A stretch of 11,553 nucleotides of DNA from Verrucomicrobiales bacterium. GTDB taxonomy: Bacteria > Verrucomicrobiota > Verrucomicrobiia > Verrucomicrobiales > Verrucomicrobiaceae. How positions within the stretch are numbered: the stretch's first letter is position 1; every line of letters begins with the position of its first letter. Shown one piece after another: positions 5,809-11,553 of this stretch. The stretch is from contig DNXB01000041.1 of NCBI GenBank assembly GCA_003506995.1, positions 1-11,553 of the forward strand. The letters run 5' to 3'. Made by a program: the position numbers and the translations under genes. The notes under the pieces were generated by a model. That model did not search any database. It saw only the letters and a program-made list of their open reading frames with translations, and was not told the origin of the DNA.

Positions 5809-6903
5809 TCACCCAACGATCCGCCACGTCAGCTCGATGCCCATGCCGAGCGGCAACGGTGTCACAGGACCGGCGGGTGTTTCGAGAATGGGTGTCTGTG
5901 AGGGAGCTTTTTTCATCTGGAAACGCTGCGCGGAGGCCGGGAAGCCGTAGAAGGCGGGACCGTTGAGGCAGAGGAAGCGCTCAAAGAGGGAATGGCCCTC
6001 GCTTGTGCTGAGATCGACGCCTGCTTCTTCAAAGGCCATCGCATAAAGCTGCGGCGCATAGCCGCCGGTGAAGCAACCGGCCGCGCAGCCGCAGGCGGTC
6101 GCTTTGGTCGTGTGCGGTGCGCTGTCGGTGCCAGAGAAGAACTTGGTTTGGCGTCCGTTCGTCACGGCGTGACGCAACGCAGCACGATCATCCTGGAACT
6201 TCACGATGGGCAGGCAGTACAGGTGATACTTCAGCCCCTGAATCAGATGCCCCAGCGTGTAGAGCAGATGCTGCGGCGTGATCGTGGCACCGACATGCTC
6301 GGGAGCGCTGGCCACAAACTCCGCCGCCGTGCGCGTGGTGATGTGCTCGCACACGATGCGCAGCTTTGGGTGTGCAGCGAGGAGACGCGGCATGCGCTCC
6401 GTGTAGAATCGCGTCTCCGCATTCTGCTGCGCGTCGATGTAGTCCGGACCGCTCAGCGCGTGCTGCTCACCGTGAATGCAGAGCACGATGCCGCATTCCT
6501 CCATCGCGCGAAACACCTCACCACCAATGAGATCATCCATTGGCATGCCATGCTCCGAGTTCGTCGTGCCATGCGGCGGGTAGTATTTGCAGGCCCGCAG
6601 CAGACCGGAGGCCGCGCCTTCGCGCATCATCGCCGCCGTGGTCTGCCGCGTGAGGTAAAGCGGCACGATGAGCTGCTCAAATGCCTGCCCGCCGGTCGCT
6701 CGCAGCTCGGCAGAATAGCTTTCGATGCTCCAGCCATCGCTTTGCGCCGCTCCCGAGACGCGCGACACCGGCGGCTGCGTGTTCGGCATCGCCAAAGCGC
6801 CCGCGCAGCCCATGTCGAGATGCGCTTTGACATAGGAAACCATCGCCGGGCCTTGGCGGAAGTGCGTGTGGAGGTCGAACCACTTGGGAAGCGTGAGAGT
6901 CAT
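5809..6903 (-). CDS. pyrC: Dihydroorotase, class II (PyrC type)
   Basis: Zinc amidohydrolase that interconverts N-carbamoyl-L-aspartate and (S)-dihydroorotate, the third step of pyrimidine synthesis, in the cytoplasm. 364 residues, close to the usual 345-350 of PyrC. Metal and catalytic residues are all visible: H12 and H14 in DLHTHFRQG, the lysine to be carboxylated K106 in CKYYPPHGTT, H144 in IHGE, H187 in CEHITT, and D259 in FSGTDSAPH. Substrate-contact motifs MPNTQPP (about 39-45) and NSEHG (115-119) are also present. Starts at the ATG at 6903, which gives the family's usual short N-terminus before the first metal motif; AGAAAG just upstream is a modest ribosome binding site. A housekeeping gene, it marks chromosomal backbone beside the accessory island. 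No other pyrimidine gene lies in the window. Confidence 0.95.
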   Translation of the reverse strand: MTLTLPKWFDLHTHFRQGPAMVSYVKAHLDMGCAGALAMPNTQPPVSRVSGAAQSDGWSIESYSAELRATGGQAFEQLIVPLYLTRQTTAAMMREGAASGLLRACKYYPPHGTTNSEHGMPMDDLIGGEVFRAMEECGIVLCIHGEQHALSGPDYIDAQQNAETRFYTERMPRLLAAHPKLRIVCEHITTRTAAEFVASAPEHVGATITPQHLLYTLGHLIQGLKYHLYCLPIVKFQDDRAALRHAVTNGRQTKFFSGTDSAPHTTKATACGCAAGCFTGGYAPQLYAMAFEEAGVDLSTSEGHSLFERFLCLNGPAFYGFPASAQRFQMKKAPSQTPILETPAGPVTPLPLGMGIELTWRIVG

Positions 6904-6974
6904 GCTTTCTGTTAGCGTGGGGAGCTGAACGCAGCAAGAAGGGAGGGGCGTTCATCAAATCAGGAGCCTCTTTC

Positions 6975-7051
6975 ACCGCTGATATGACGCTGATGACACG
7001 CTGACACCCAAACTCCGATTATTTGCGTCCATTCAGCGTCCCATCAGCGGT
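6975..7051. repeat. Imperfect inverted repeat with 19-base arms
   Basis: Left arm ACCGCTGAT-AT-GACGCTGA (6975-6993) and right arm TCAGCGTC-CC-ATCAGCGGT (7033-7051) match at 17 of 19 positions around a 39-base loop. A further CGCTGA lies in the loop, so the element looks built from repeated CGCTGA units. It could be a structured RNA hairpin, a small non-autonomous element or a bidirectional terminator. Confidence 0.6.
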
Positions 7052-7119
7052 TTGAAGTTTTTCCGAGTCACAGACAGCATTCACGCCAGTCCACCATGCA
7101 AAGGTCAAGGCGTAGGCGA

Positions 7120-7235
7120 GCGTGGGGATCCACGATTCACGGTCCTCGTCGGCGCATTCTCCCCCGCGCTCCACGAGCCGGATAAATTCCACCGGATACC
7201 CTTCGACATTCGTCATTCGGGTTTCGTCATTCCCC
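7120..7235 (+). repeat. Dispersed intergenic repeat, copy A
   Basis: Begins GCGTGGGGATC at 7120-7130, holds the core TCGGCGCATTC at 7149-7159 and GATAAATTCCACCGG at 7181-7195, and ends with a TTCGACATTCG / ATTCGGGTTTCGTC tract. The first two blocks are spaced exactly as in copy B (29 bases start to start). The tail resembles copy C. Confidence 0.6.
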
Positions 7236-7238
7236 CCT

Positions 7239-8198
7239 CTACTCCTCACCAGCAAACGCCCGCTGAATGGCGTCCAGCTTCGCCGCGTCGGGCGCGCCGT
7301 CTTCGGCGATGATGCGATAGCGTGACACCCAGGGTTTGCCGGGCTCGATCTGAAAGGGTTCTTCCACCGTCGGGATGAAGCAGAAATAGGGCATCGCGGG
7401 ATGCAGGCGGACGTGCTGGGGATACCGAAAATTGGTGGGATGCTGGATCAGGGTGATCGAAACCGGCGCGGCATCGACGGGGCCGCTCATGCACACCCAG
7501 CGGGGGCGGCTGTGATTGCCGTTGGCCTGGGTCAATCCCTCGCTGGTGAGTATCGCGCACGGGGCGACGAACTCGTCCTTCAACGCGCCCTTCCCCGCCG
7601 AGATCTGCGCGTCCGGGAACCACTGGCGCGAGCCGCGGATCGACATGCCGCCGTAGTGGATCTTGTCCAGCGTGAGGGGCGAGTCTGCCACGCAACGCTG
7701 CTCCGAGGTGAAGTCGATGTGACCCGTTTCCGCGTGAACTTTCACCGTCCAAGTCTCGCGCAAAATCGTCCGCTCGCCGTTGACGTGGGCGAGCTCGACG
7801 CGGAAGCCGGCAAGCGCGTCCTCGTTGATCACCTCCAGCACCTTTTCATGGCGCACCGTGGCCGGGCCGGGTTCCCAGAAGTTCAGCGTCTCGCCTTCAA
7901 ACGTGGCCTTCTTCCAGGCAAAAAACAGCCCGTGCTGATGCGCGTGATGCGGCACCGGGTAGCCGTCCGTGATGACCCGGCCCGAGGGTGTGGAGATGGG
8001 ATGAATGAATCCGTTGCGCCCATACTCCGGCCCCACTCCCGGCGGAACCCGGACAGTCTTTTGGTAACTCAGCACCTGCCGCCCATCGCGCGTGACGACA
8101 AGCTGATCCGAGCTCTCTACACAAACGACCCCGGCCAGCGCGGGGATGGCGGTGGAAAGGAGGGCCGCAGCGAGGAGGAAGAGAGTTTTCATCAGCAT
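7239..8198 (-). CDS. Secreted DUF6807 ('PmoA-like') family protein
   Basis: 319 residues. Seen: a signal peptide at about residues 1-22 (LMKTLFLLAAALLSTAIPALA), then a beta-rich domain with the family's conserved central block: FIHPISTPSGRVITDGYP at about 64-81 followed by a His cluster (H84, H85, H87, H89) and GLFFAW, then FWEP near residue 108, and KIHYGGMSIRG in the middle. The family is common in Planctomycetota and Verrucomicrobiota and is often annotated as 'PmoA family', a label that does not imply methane oxidation. Its biochemical role is not established; secretion and frequent company of sugar-processing genes suggest a polysaccharide-related function, which is inference. The ATG at 8192 is an equally possible start, two codons on; neither has a good ribosome binding site. 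Flanked on both sides by copies of a dispersed repeat. Confidence 0.88.
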   Translation of the reverse strand: MLMKTLFLLAAALLSTAIPALAGVVCVESSDQLVVTRDGRQVLSYQKTVRVPPGVGPEYGRNGFIHPISTPSGRVITDGYPVPHHAHQHGLFFAWKKATFEGETLNFWEPGPATVRHEKVLEVINEDALAGFRVELAHVNGERTILRETWTVKVHAETGHIDFTSEQRCVADSPLTLDKIHYGGMSIRGSRQWFPDAQISAGKGALKDEFVAPCAILTSEGLTQANGNHSRPRWVCMSGPVDAAPVSITLIQHPTNFRYPQHVRLHPAMPYFCFIPTVEEPFQIEPGKPWVSRYRIIAEDGAPDAAKLDAIQRAFAGEE

Positions 8199-8249
8199 GT
8201 TCAGCGAACACCCTTCAAAACGCAGGCCGCACCGTGGACTTGCGCAGGC

Positions 8250-8325
8250 TCGTTACTCGTCGGCGCATTCTACACACGCTTCACGAGATGGATGAACTTC
8301 GACATTCGGATTTCGTCCTTTCACC
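8250..8325 (+). repeat. Dispersed intergenic repeat, copy C
   Basis: Shares the exact core TCGGCGCATTC (8260-8270) with copies A and B, and CTTCGACATTCG plus ATTTCGTC with the tail of A. It lacks the GCGTGGGGATC head and the CCACCGG block, so it looks like a shortened copy. It lies in the gap between the DUF6807 gene and the Panacea operon (8199-8405), which holds no gene that I can support. Confidence 0.5.
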
Positions 8326-8405
8326 TCACTCCACGGCCTCAGCCTGCTGAGGACGTCCCTGCCGCTTCTGCCTTGCGGGGATTCGATGGGGCGATGGGAG
8401 CAAAG

Positions 8406-8771
8406 TCAGCGCGGCAGCAGCTTCTTGTTGCTGGCAGACAGTTCGTCTGATCTCCGCGCTCCGTCGATGATCTTGGCGAGCGTCGGCTGCGGAATGGATG
8501 TGACAATGGTGAAGCTGCCATTGGCGATGGATTCAGTCAGTGCCGCTGCGCTGCCCGCTTTCGCCCGTGAATAGGCTGCTGTCGTGGCGTGCGTCAGGTA
8601 GCCCGGGAAGTCGAGAGCATCGAGAATGCAGACATCATCGACGCAGCCGTCCCGCAGCGTGGTCAGGCTCACAAGCAGGATGGCGTCACCGGTCTGCTGG
8701 GGATCAGAAAGCACTACCCACAGATGACGCGGCGGCAGGTTGCAGCGGAGCGTGGTGCCCAGCGCGATCAT
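8406..8771 (-). CDS. Small protein downstream of the Panacea gene, candidate PemK/MazF-like toxin
   Basis: 121 residues; its ATG overlaps the stop of the Panacea gene by four bases (ATGA), so the two are translationally coupled. Seen: a predicted beta-strand-rich N-terminal half with RHLWVVLSDP (about 15-24), AILLVSLTTL (30-39), VCILDALDFPGYLTHATTAA (47-66) and AYSRAKAG, then a helical C-terminus with IPQPTLAKIIDGARRS. The pattern HLW(V/I)V(L/I)SDP...LLV.LTT... resembles small proteins that I associate with the PemK/MazF-like (SH3-barrel) fold, but I cannot identify an active site. No signal peptide or membrane segment. Its partner carries the Panacea antitoxin domain, and partners of such domains are usually toxins. 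Toxin activity and target are inferred; no homology search was made. Confidence 0.75.
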   Translation of the reverse strand: MIALGTTLRCNLPPRHLWVVLSDPQQTGDAILLVSLTTLRDGCVDDVCILDALDFPGYLTHATTAAYSRAKAGSAAALTESIANGSFTIVTSIPQPTLAKIIDGARRSDELSASNKKLLPR

Positions 8772-9325
8772 GCATGAAGCGCGGCTTCCACGAAGTTCAG
8801 TTCCTCGGCATCCTGTTCGATCTGCTGGATTTGCTCGTCATTGAGGCCAACGGCTCTCGCCATCTTCGAAAGTGAAATGCGTTCACGGCCTCGCGCCATC
8901 GGCGACCACTCTTCGCAGCGTTCATGAGACCAGTCGCGGAGCTGCCATTGGTCTTTGTCGCCGAGTTCGGCGTAGATTTCGCTGATAAGTTTCAGTTCGC
9001 TTGGGGCCAGATGTTCGGTGCCAATTTGGGCTGTCCTCAGTCCGATCTCATGGTTTTGTCGGTCACTGATGAACTCCTCCCATCGGCACTCCTCACCCCA
9101 AAGACTGCCGGAGTTGATGAGGTCGAGCAGCTCACTGGTGATCGGGCCGTTCGGCAGGGAGAAGTAGGTGCCGCCAACGACTGGAATGCCGCGCCGCTGG
9201 ATCGAGAGCCGGTCCAGGGCATAGACCAGCTTGATCAGCTTCATGATGTTCATGACGCCGCCTTCGCGGCGGATGAGATCGCAGGCCGCTTCGGTGGCTT
9301 TGGTGATGTCGAATCGGAAACTCAT
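8768..9325 (-). CDS. Panacea/SocA (DUF4065) domain protein, candidate antitoxin
   Basis: 185 residues. Seen: the Panacea (SocA-like) fold signature at about residues 10-72: AACDLIRREGG, MKLIKLVYALDRLSIQRRG and the block TYFSLPNGPITSELLDLI with its conserved GP (G60, P61). A helical middle follows (SELKLISEIYAELGDKDQW, about 108-126). The C-terminal part (about 140-185) is acidic with SKMARAVGLNDEQIQQIEQD and may be the segment that binds the partner. In characterised examples Panacea proteins neutralise diverse toxins encoded beside them, and the Caulobacter SocA adapts its toxin to ClpXP. Here the gene comes first and the partner follows with an ATGA overlap, the usual layout of a toxin-antitoxin operon. 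No clear ribosome binding site or promoter was identified upstream. Confidence 0.88.
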   Translation of the reverse strand: MSFRFDITKATEAACDLIRREGGVMNIMKLIKLVYALDRLSIQRRGIPVVGGTYFSLPNGPITSELLDLINSGSLWGEECRWEEFISDRQNHEIGLRTAQIGTEHLAPSELKLISEIYAELGDKDQWQLRDWSHERCEEWSPMARGRERISLSKMARAVGLNDEQIQQIEQDAEELNFVEAALHA

Positions 9326-9635
9326 GACTGGAGTCTATGGCAAAGGCTGCGGCAGGTAAAGCACGGCGTTGCAGTCACAAGCACTCGCCCATGTTCGGCA
9401 GTCGCCTCAAGTTTGGGCTGCCGTTGTCGCCAGCGAAGCCGAAGCGCGCCAGGGCGAAGGCGGGCGTGGGGATCAGCGGTTCACGTTGATCCTCGGCGCA
9501 TTCACCCCACGCTCCATGGGGCGGATGAACTCCACCGGGCACTTCTGAGCAAGCCTGCGAAGCCCAAGCTCTCCACGTCCTTGATTTCCCTGGGATTCGG
9601 GCAGAAGAAGCAGCGCACCCCAATTCAGCCTTCCC
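9326..9635. other. Intergenic region between divergent Panacea and sugar isomerase genes
   Basis: No gene seen. The open frames here on the minus strand follow repeat sequence. It holds copy B of the dispersed repeat. No promoter could be assigned with confidence for either divergent gene. Confidence 0.5.
9440..9540 (+). repeat. Dispersed intergenic repeat, copy B
   Basis: GCGTGGGGATC at 9464-9474, core TCGGCGCATTC at 9493-9503 and GATGAACTCCACCGG at 9524-9538 line up with copy A with only one base of net spacing difference over about 75 bases. Upstream similarity with A (AAGGCG...GGCG) suggests it starts near 9440. Same orientation as A and C. Confidence 0.6.
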
Positions 9636-10511
9636 ATGAGATCAAACCCGCTCACACGCCGCAGCTTTCTCGGCACCGCAGTCGCAGCCGCCACTGGCCT
9701 CACGCTTCCCCGGCTCGCTTCCGCCGCAGACAAACCCAACTCCGTCTTCAACGGCGTGCGCATCGGCTGCATCACCTACAGCTACCGCAGCATGGCGAAG
9801 ACAGCCGAGGAGACGCTGAAGGCGTTGCTCGAGGACGGCCTCAGCGAGACCGAACTCATGGGCGGACCGATCCAGGACTTCGCGGGCATCAAAGGCAAAG
9901 CCACCGACGCGGAGCGTGAGCAGCAGCTCGCGAAATGCCGTGAGCTGCGGAAGATGTATAACGACGCGGGCGTCAACATTCACATCCACAAGATGGGCTT
10001 CGGTCAGTCGAATGAGGAGATCGAGTTCAGCTTCCTCGTGGCGAAGGCGCTGGGCTGCACCGGCGTGACCACCGAGCGCAATGCCATCCTCGCCGCGCGC
10101 GTCGCGCCGTTTGCCGACAAGCACCAGATCTGGGTCGGCTTCCACAACCACACGAACAACCTGCCGGAGATGGACAAGTTCGACTCCATCCTGGATCTCG
10201 GCCAATACATCGGCTTCAACCTCGACATCGGCCACTACGTCGCCGGCACCAAGGGCAAATCACCGATCCCCGTGCTCGAGAAGTATCACGACCGCATCAC
10301 GAACCTGCACCTGAAGGACCGCACCGCCGACGGCGGCAACGTGCCCTGGAGGCAAGGCCAGACCCCGATCAAGGAAGTGCTGCAGTTGATGCGCAAAGAG
10401 AAGTGGACCTTCCCCGCCGAGATCGAACTGGAATACAAAATCCCCGAAGGCTCCAACGCCGTCGCCGAAGTGGCGAAGTGCGTCCAGTATTGTAAAGAGG
10501 CGCTGGCGTGA
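9636..10511 (+). CDS. Tat-exported sugar phosphate isomerase/epimerase-like TIM-barrel protein
   Basis: 291 residues. Seen: a twin-arginine signal at the N-terminus (LTRRSFLGTAVAAATGL, residues 6-22) with likely cleavage after ASA near residue 30, then an AP-endonuclease-2/xylose isomerase-like TIM barrel. Candidate metal and catalytic residues in barrel strands: E147 in GVTTER, H170 and H172 in GFHNHTNN, D197 and H200 in FNLDIGHYVAG, H225 in LHLKD, E264 near the C-terminus (EIELEY). Exported members of this family are numerous in Planctomycetota and Verrucomicrobiota and act on sugars or inositols, but the substrate cannot be predicted. Export as a folded metalloprotein by Tat fits a metal-dependent isomerase. 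The ATG at 9636 places the RR motif correctly; there is no visible ribosome binding site. Divergent from the Panacea operon and convergent with the unknown gene at 10628. Confidence 0.92.
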   Translation: MRSNPLTRRSFLGTAVAAATGLTLPRLASAADKPNSVFNGVRIGCITYSYRSMAKTAEETLKALLEDGLSETELMGGPIQDFAGIKGKATDAEREQQLAKCRELRKMYNDAGVNIHIHKMGFGQSNEEIEFSFLVAKALGCTGVTTERNAILAARVAPFADKHQIWVGFHNHTNNLPEMDKFDSILDLGQYIGFNLDIGHYVAGTKGKSPIPVLEKYHDRITNLHLKDRTADGGNVPWRQGQTPIKEVLQLMRKEKWTFPAEIELEYKIPEGSNAVAEVAKCVQYCKEALA

Positions 10512-10627
10512 GTGGTACTCACTTCAGCGGGCCGTGGGCATGGAGCCACTGGATGCAGAGGTGAGGGGCAGCGAGCCACGAGGTCACCGATTGTTCCTTT
10601 TTGCCGATCCCCTTTTCGGTGCCGCCC

Positions 10628-11245
10628 TCAGGACTCTGAAGTCCTCCGCACTGCTTCACGTATTCTGGTGAAGTGGATCGAAAGCTTGAAGATAAGCAGG
10701 TAGAATCCGTAATCGCTCAATGTGAACAGTCGGCGCGATTGAATCTCGTGCGATGGAACTTGGTTGATGTCACAGTTGTTGACCCGGTCCAAAAGAACAA
10801 TCGCATCCTCTCCGAGGGAGTCATTTCTCGGCAGAAAGAACATAGAACTCACTTTTTGAGCCCGAATGTCGCTCAGGTGGTGTTCCGAAACCCTCGCTTG
10901 GGATTCTGCCAGCACAGCCTTGTATCGCTCAAAACTGATGATCGGACAGTAAATCATCCTTGCGGGCAGGAACCTCGGATTATCCGGCGAAACGTCACAT
11001 GTGTTGGACAACACCATCGCCTTCGCTCTCCCAATCTTTTCATCCGGAAGATTCACAATCGGCAGGTTTGAAAGGCCATCACCTTGATAGATAATCGGCT
11101 CAGCTTTCAAAAGAGACGTGTAAAGCCTCTGGTCGATATTGTCAGGAAACTGCTTCAGCTCGGCGAACAGGTTCTCGGTGCCGATTGGCGACAAGTATTT
11201 GGGCAAATACTGCTTAAAATCTTCGAGAAGTTCGGCTTCGCTCAT
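10628..11245 (-). CDS. Conserved-looking protein of unknown function with SNTCD motif
   Basis: 205 residues. Its ATG overlaps the stop of the upstream gene by four bases (ATGA), so the pair is translationally coupled. Seen: a soluble protein with no signal peptide or transmembrane helix. Notable blocks are KAMVLSNTCDVSPDNPRFLP at residues 75-94, YCPIISFERYKAVL just after, and VLLDRVNNCD followed by FTLSDYGFYLLIFKLSIHFTR near the C-terminus. The conserved-looking cysteines C83 and C100 and the Asp residues could bind metal or form an active site, but this is a guess. I do not recognise a named family and assign no function. Base use is more AT-rich than that of the neighbouring isomerase gene, which suggests recent acquisition. 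The last residues (RRTSES) may be an extension beyond the conserved end. Confidence 0.78.
   Translation of the reverse strand: MSEAELLEDFKQYLPKYLSPIGTENLFAELKQFPDNIDQRLYTSLLKAEPIIYQGDGLSNLPIVNLPDEKIGRAKAMVLSNTCDVSPDNPRFLPARMIYCPIISFERYKAVLAESQARVSEHHLSDIRAQKVSSMFFLPRNDSLGEDAIVLLDRVNNCDINQVPSHEIQSRRLFTLSDYGFYLLIFKLSIHFTRIREAVRRTSES
10630..10645. terminator. Hairpin at the end of the convergent genes
   Basis: AGGACT-CTGA-AGTCCT, a perfect 6-bp stem with a 4-base loop, overlapping the stop codon of the minus-strand gene at 10628. It has no T-run, so terminator function is uncertain. The gap 10512-10627 holds no gene that I can support. Confidence 0.25.
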
Positions 11246-11553
11246 AGCAGCAGATCCCAGAAATGCTCGTTGATGACCTCAGTTGCTGCTACTGGCAGAT
11301 CAACCGATTCTTGAAGCATCTGGACTGCAAACGTCTGAAGCACATCGCCTGGCTCATTCCGCGCCTCAATGGAAGCAGGGTGATAAAACACTGCATTCCC
11401 CATCCCATGAGGGTGCAGTCCATAGCACAGGTCTTTTTCCTCGGGCTGCCCGTTAGCTGCCAAACCCGCAAGAGAGGTCATCAGCACAACCGAAACCGAG
11501 GGAACAAACCCCGATGCCGAACGATACATGCTAGTGTAGTCCGTCAATCGGAC
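11242..11553 (-). CDS. Unknown protein, 5' part off the right edge
   Basis: C-terminal 103 residues of a protein whose frame stays open to the window edge; a TTG at 11547 and an ATG at 11529 are possible starts but the gene most likely begins outside. Seen: FVPSVSVVLMTSLAGLAANG, a GLHPHGMGNAVFYHP segment with two histidines, and an acidic C-terminus (VAATEVINEHFWDLLL). No signal peptide or repeated motif is visible in this part. I do not recognise a family. The stop overlaps the start of the SNTCD-motif gene by four bases, so the two proteins are probably made in fixed ratio and may form a complex. Confidence 0.65.
   Translation of the reverse strand, partial: VRLTDYTSMYRSASGFVPSVSVVLMTSLAGLAANGQPEEKDLCYGLHPHGMGNAVFYHPASIEARNEPGDVLQTFAVQMLQESVDLPVAATEVINEHFWDLLL

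Larger units (their letters stand above)
6904..7238. other. Repeat-rich intergenic region between pyrC and the DUF6807 gene
   Basis: No gene seen. The open frame at 7019-7255 (minus) lies in repeat sequence and has no family features. The gap holds a long imperfect inverted repeat (6975-7051) and copy A of a dispersed repeat (about 7120-7235). Confidence 0.6.

Noticed and set aside
1800..5830. Direct-repeat attachment sites flanking the double-integrase island
   Set aside because: Reading both edges by eye gave no shared stretch longer than chance; no att site is claimed.
5992..6915. 307-codon open frame on the plus strand
   Set aside because: Antisense shadow of pyrC, which has all catalytic residues; the product is Arg/Ala/His-rich with no recognisable motif.
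7019..7255. 78-codon minus-strand frame between pyrC and the DUF6807 gene
   Set aside because: It is made of dispersed-repeat sequence and overlaps the DUF6807 stop region; reported as repeat rather than gene.
7401..8450. 349-codon open frame on the plus strand, longer than the annotated gene opposite
   Set aside because: It is antisense to the DUF6807 gene, whose signal peptide and family motifs are clear. The plus-strand product has no family features and an Arg/Ala/Val-rich composition typical of shadow frames in GC-rich genes; it also runs through a repeat.
8924..9919. 331-codon open frame on the plus strand
   Set aside because: Crosses the Panacea gene antisense, repeat copy B, and the start of the isomerase gene out of frame; it cannot be a real gene alongside them.
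9642..10235. 197-codon minus-strand frame
   Set aside because: Antisense shadow of the Tat-exported isomerase; composition Val/Leu/Asp/Ala-rich without motif.
1..11553. CRISPR array, tRNA or rRNA genes
   Set aside because: No regularly spaced identical repeats and no tRNA cloverleaf or conserved rRNA segment was found; the dispersed repeats are few, diverged and hundreds of bases apart.

Overview
The window looks like chromosome of a Verrucomicrobiota bacterium (Prosthecobacter/Verrucomicrobium-like). This is inferred from content, not from a marker gene: a DUF6807 'PmoA-like' secreted protein, a Tat-exported sugar phosphate isomerase/epimerase-like protein, mostly weak or absent Shine-Dalgarno sites, high GC, and GC-rich intergenic repeats. 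No rRNA, tRNA or CRISPR array was seen.

Layout. (1) 1-1805, minus strand: a small secreted or membrane-anchored His-rich protein followed by a TolC/CusC/CzcC-type outer membrane efflux protein that runs off the left edge. Together they suggest the start of a heavy-metal (RND-type) efflux operon. (2) 2055-5629: an accessory island with a complete tyrosine recombinase at each end, both reading inward. Between them, on the minus strand, lie a small conserved protein with a GDFAIIG motif and a one-helix membrane protein. Divergent from these are an XRE repressor-like gene and an excisionase-like HTH gene. A perfect 17-bp palindrome sits between the two divergent pairs. (3) 5809-8198, minus strand: housekeeping-type dihydroorotase (pyrC) and the DUF6807 protein, separated by repeat-rich sequence. 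(4) 8406-9325, minus strand: a two-gene operon with an ATGA overlap, a Panacea/SocA (DUF4065) protein followed by a small beta-rich protein. This is a convincing candidate for a Panacea-type toxin-antitoxin pair. (5) 9636-10511, plus strand: Tat-exported sugar phosphate isomerase/epimerase. (6) 10628-11553, minus strand: a translationally coupled pair of proteins of unknown function; the first runs off the right edge.

Three intergenic gaps (about 7120-7235, 8250-8325 and 9440-9540) carry diverged copies of one dispersed repeat, all in the same orientation and sharing an exact 11-base core. A long imperfect inverted repeat lies at 6975-7051.

Best candidates for undescribed biology are the XRE / GDFAIIG protein / membrane protein set inside the double-integrase island, the Panacea pair with its poorly characterised partner, and the unknown coupled pair at the right edge. 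Family names are from recognition of the protein sequence by eye; no database search was run.
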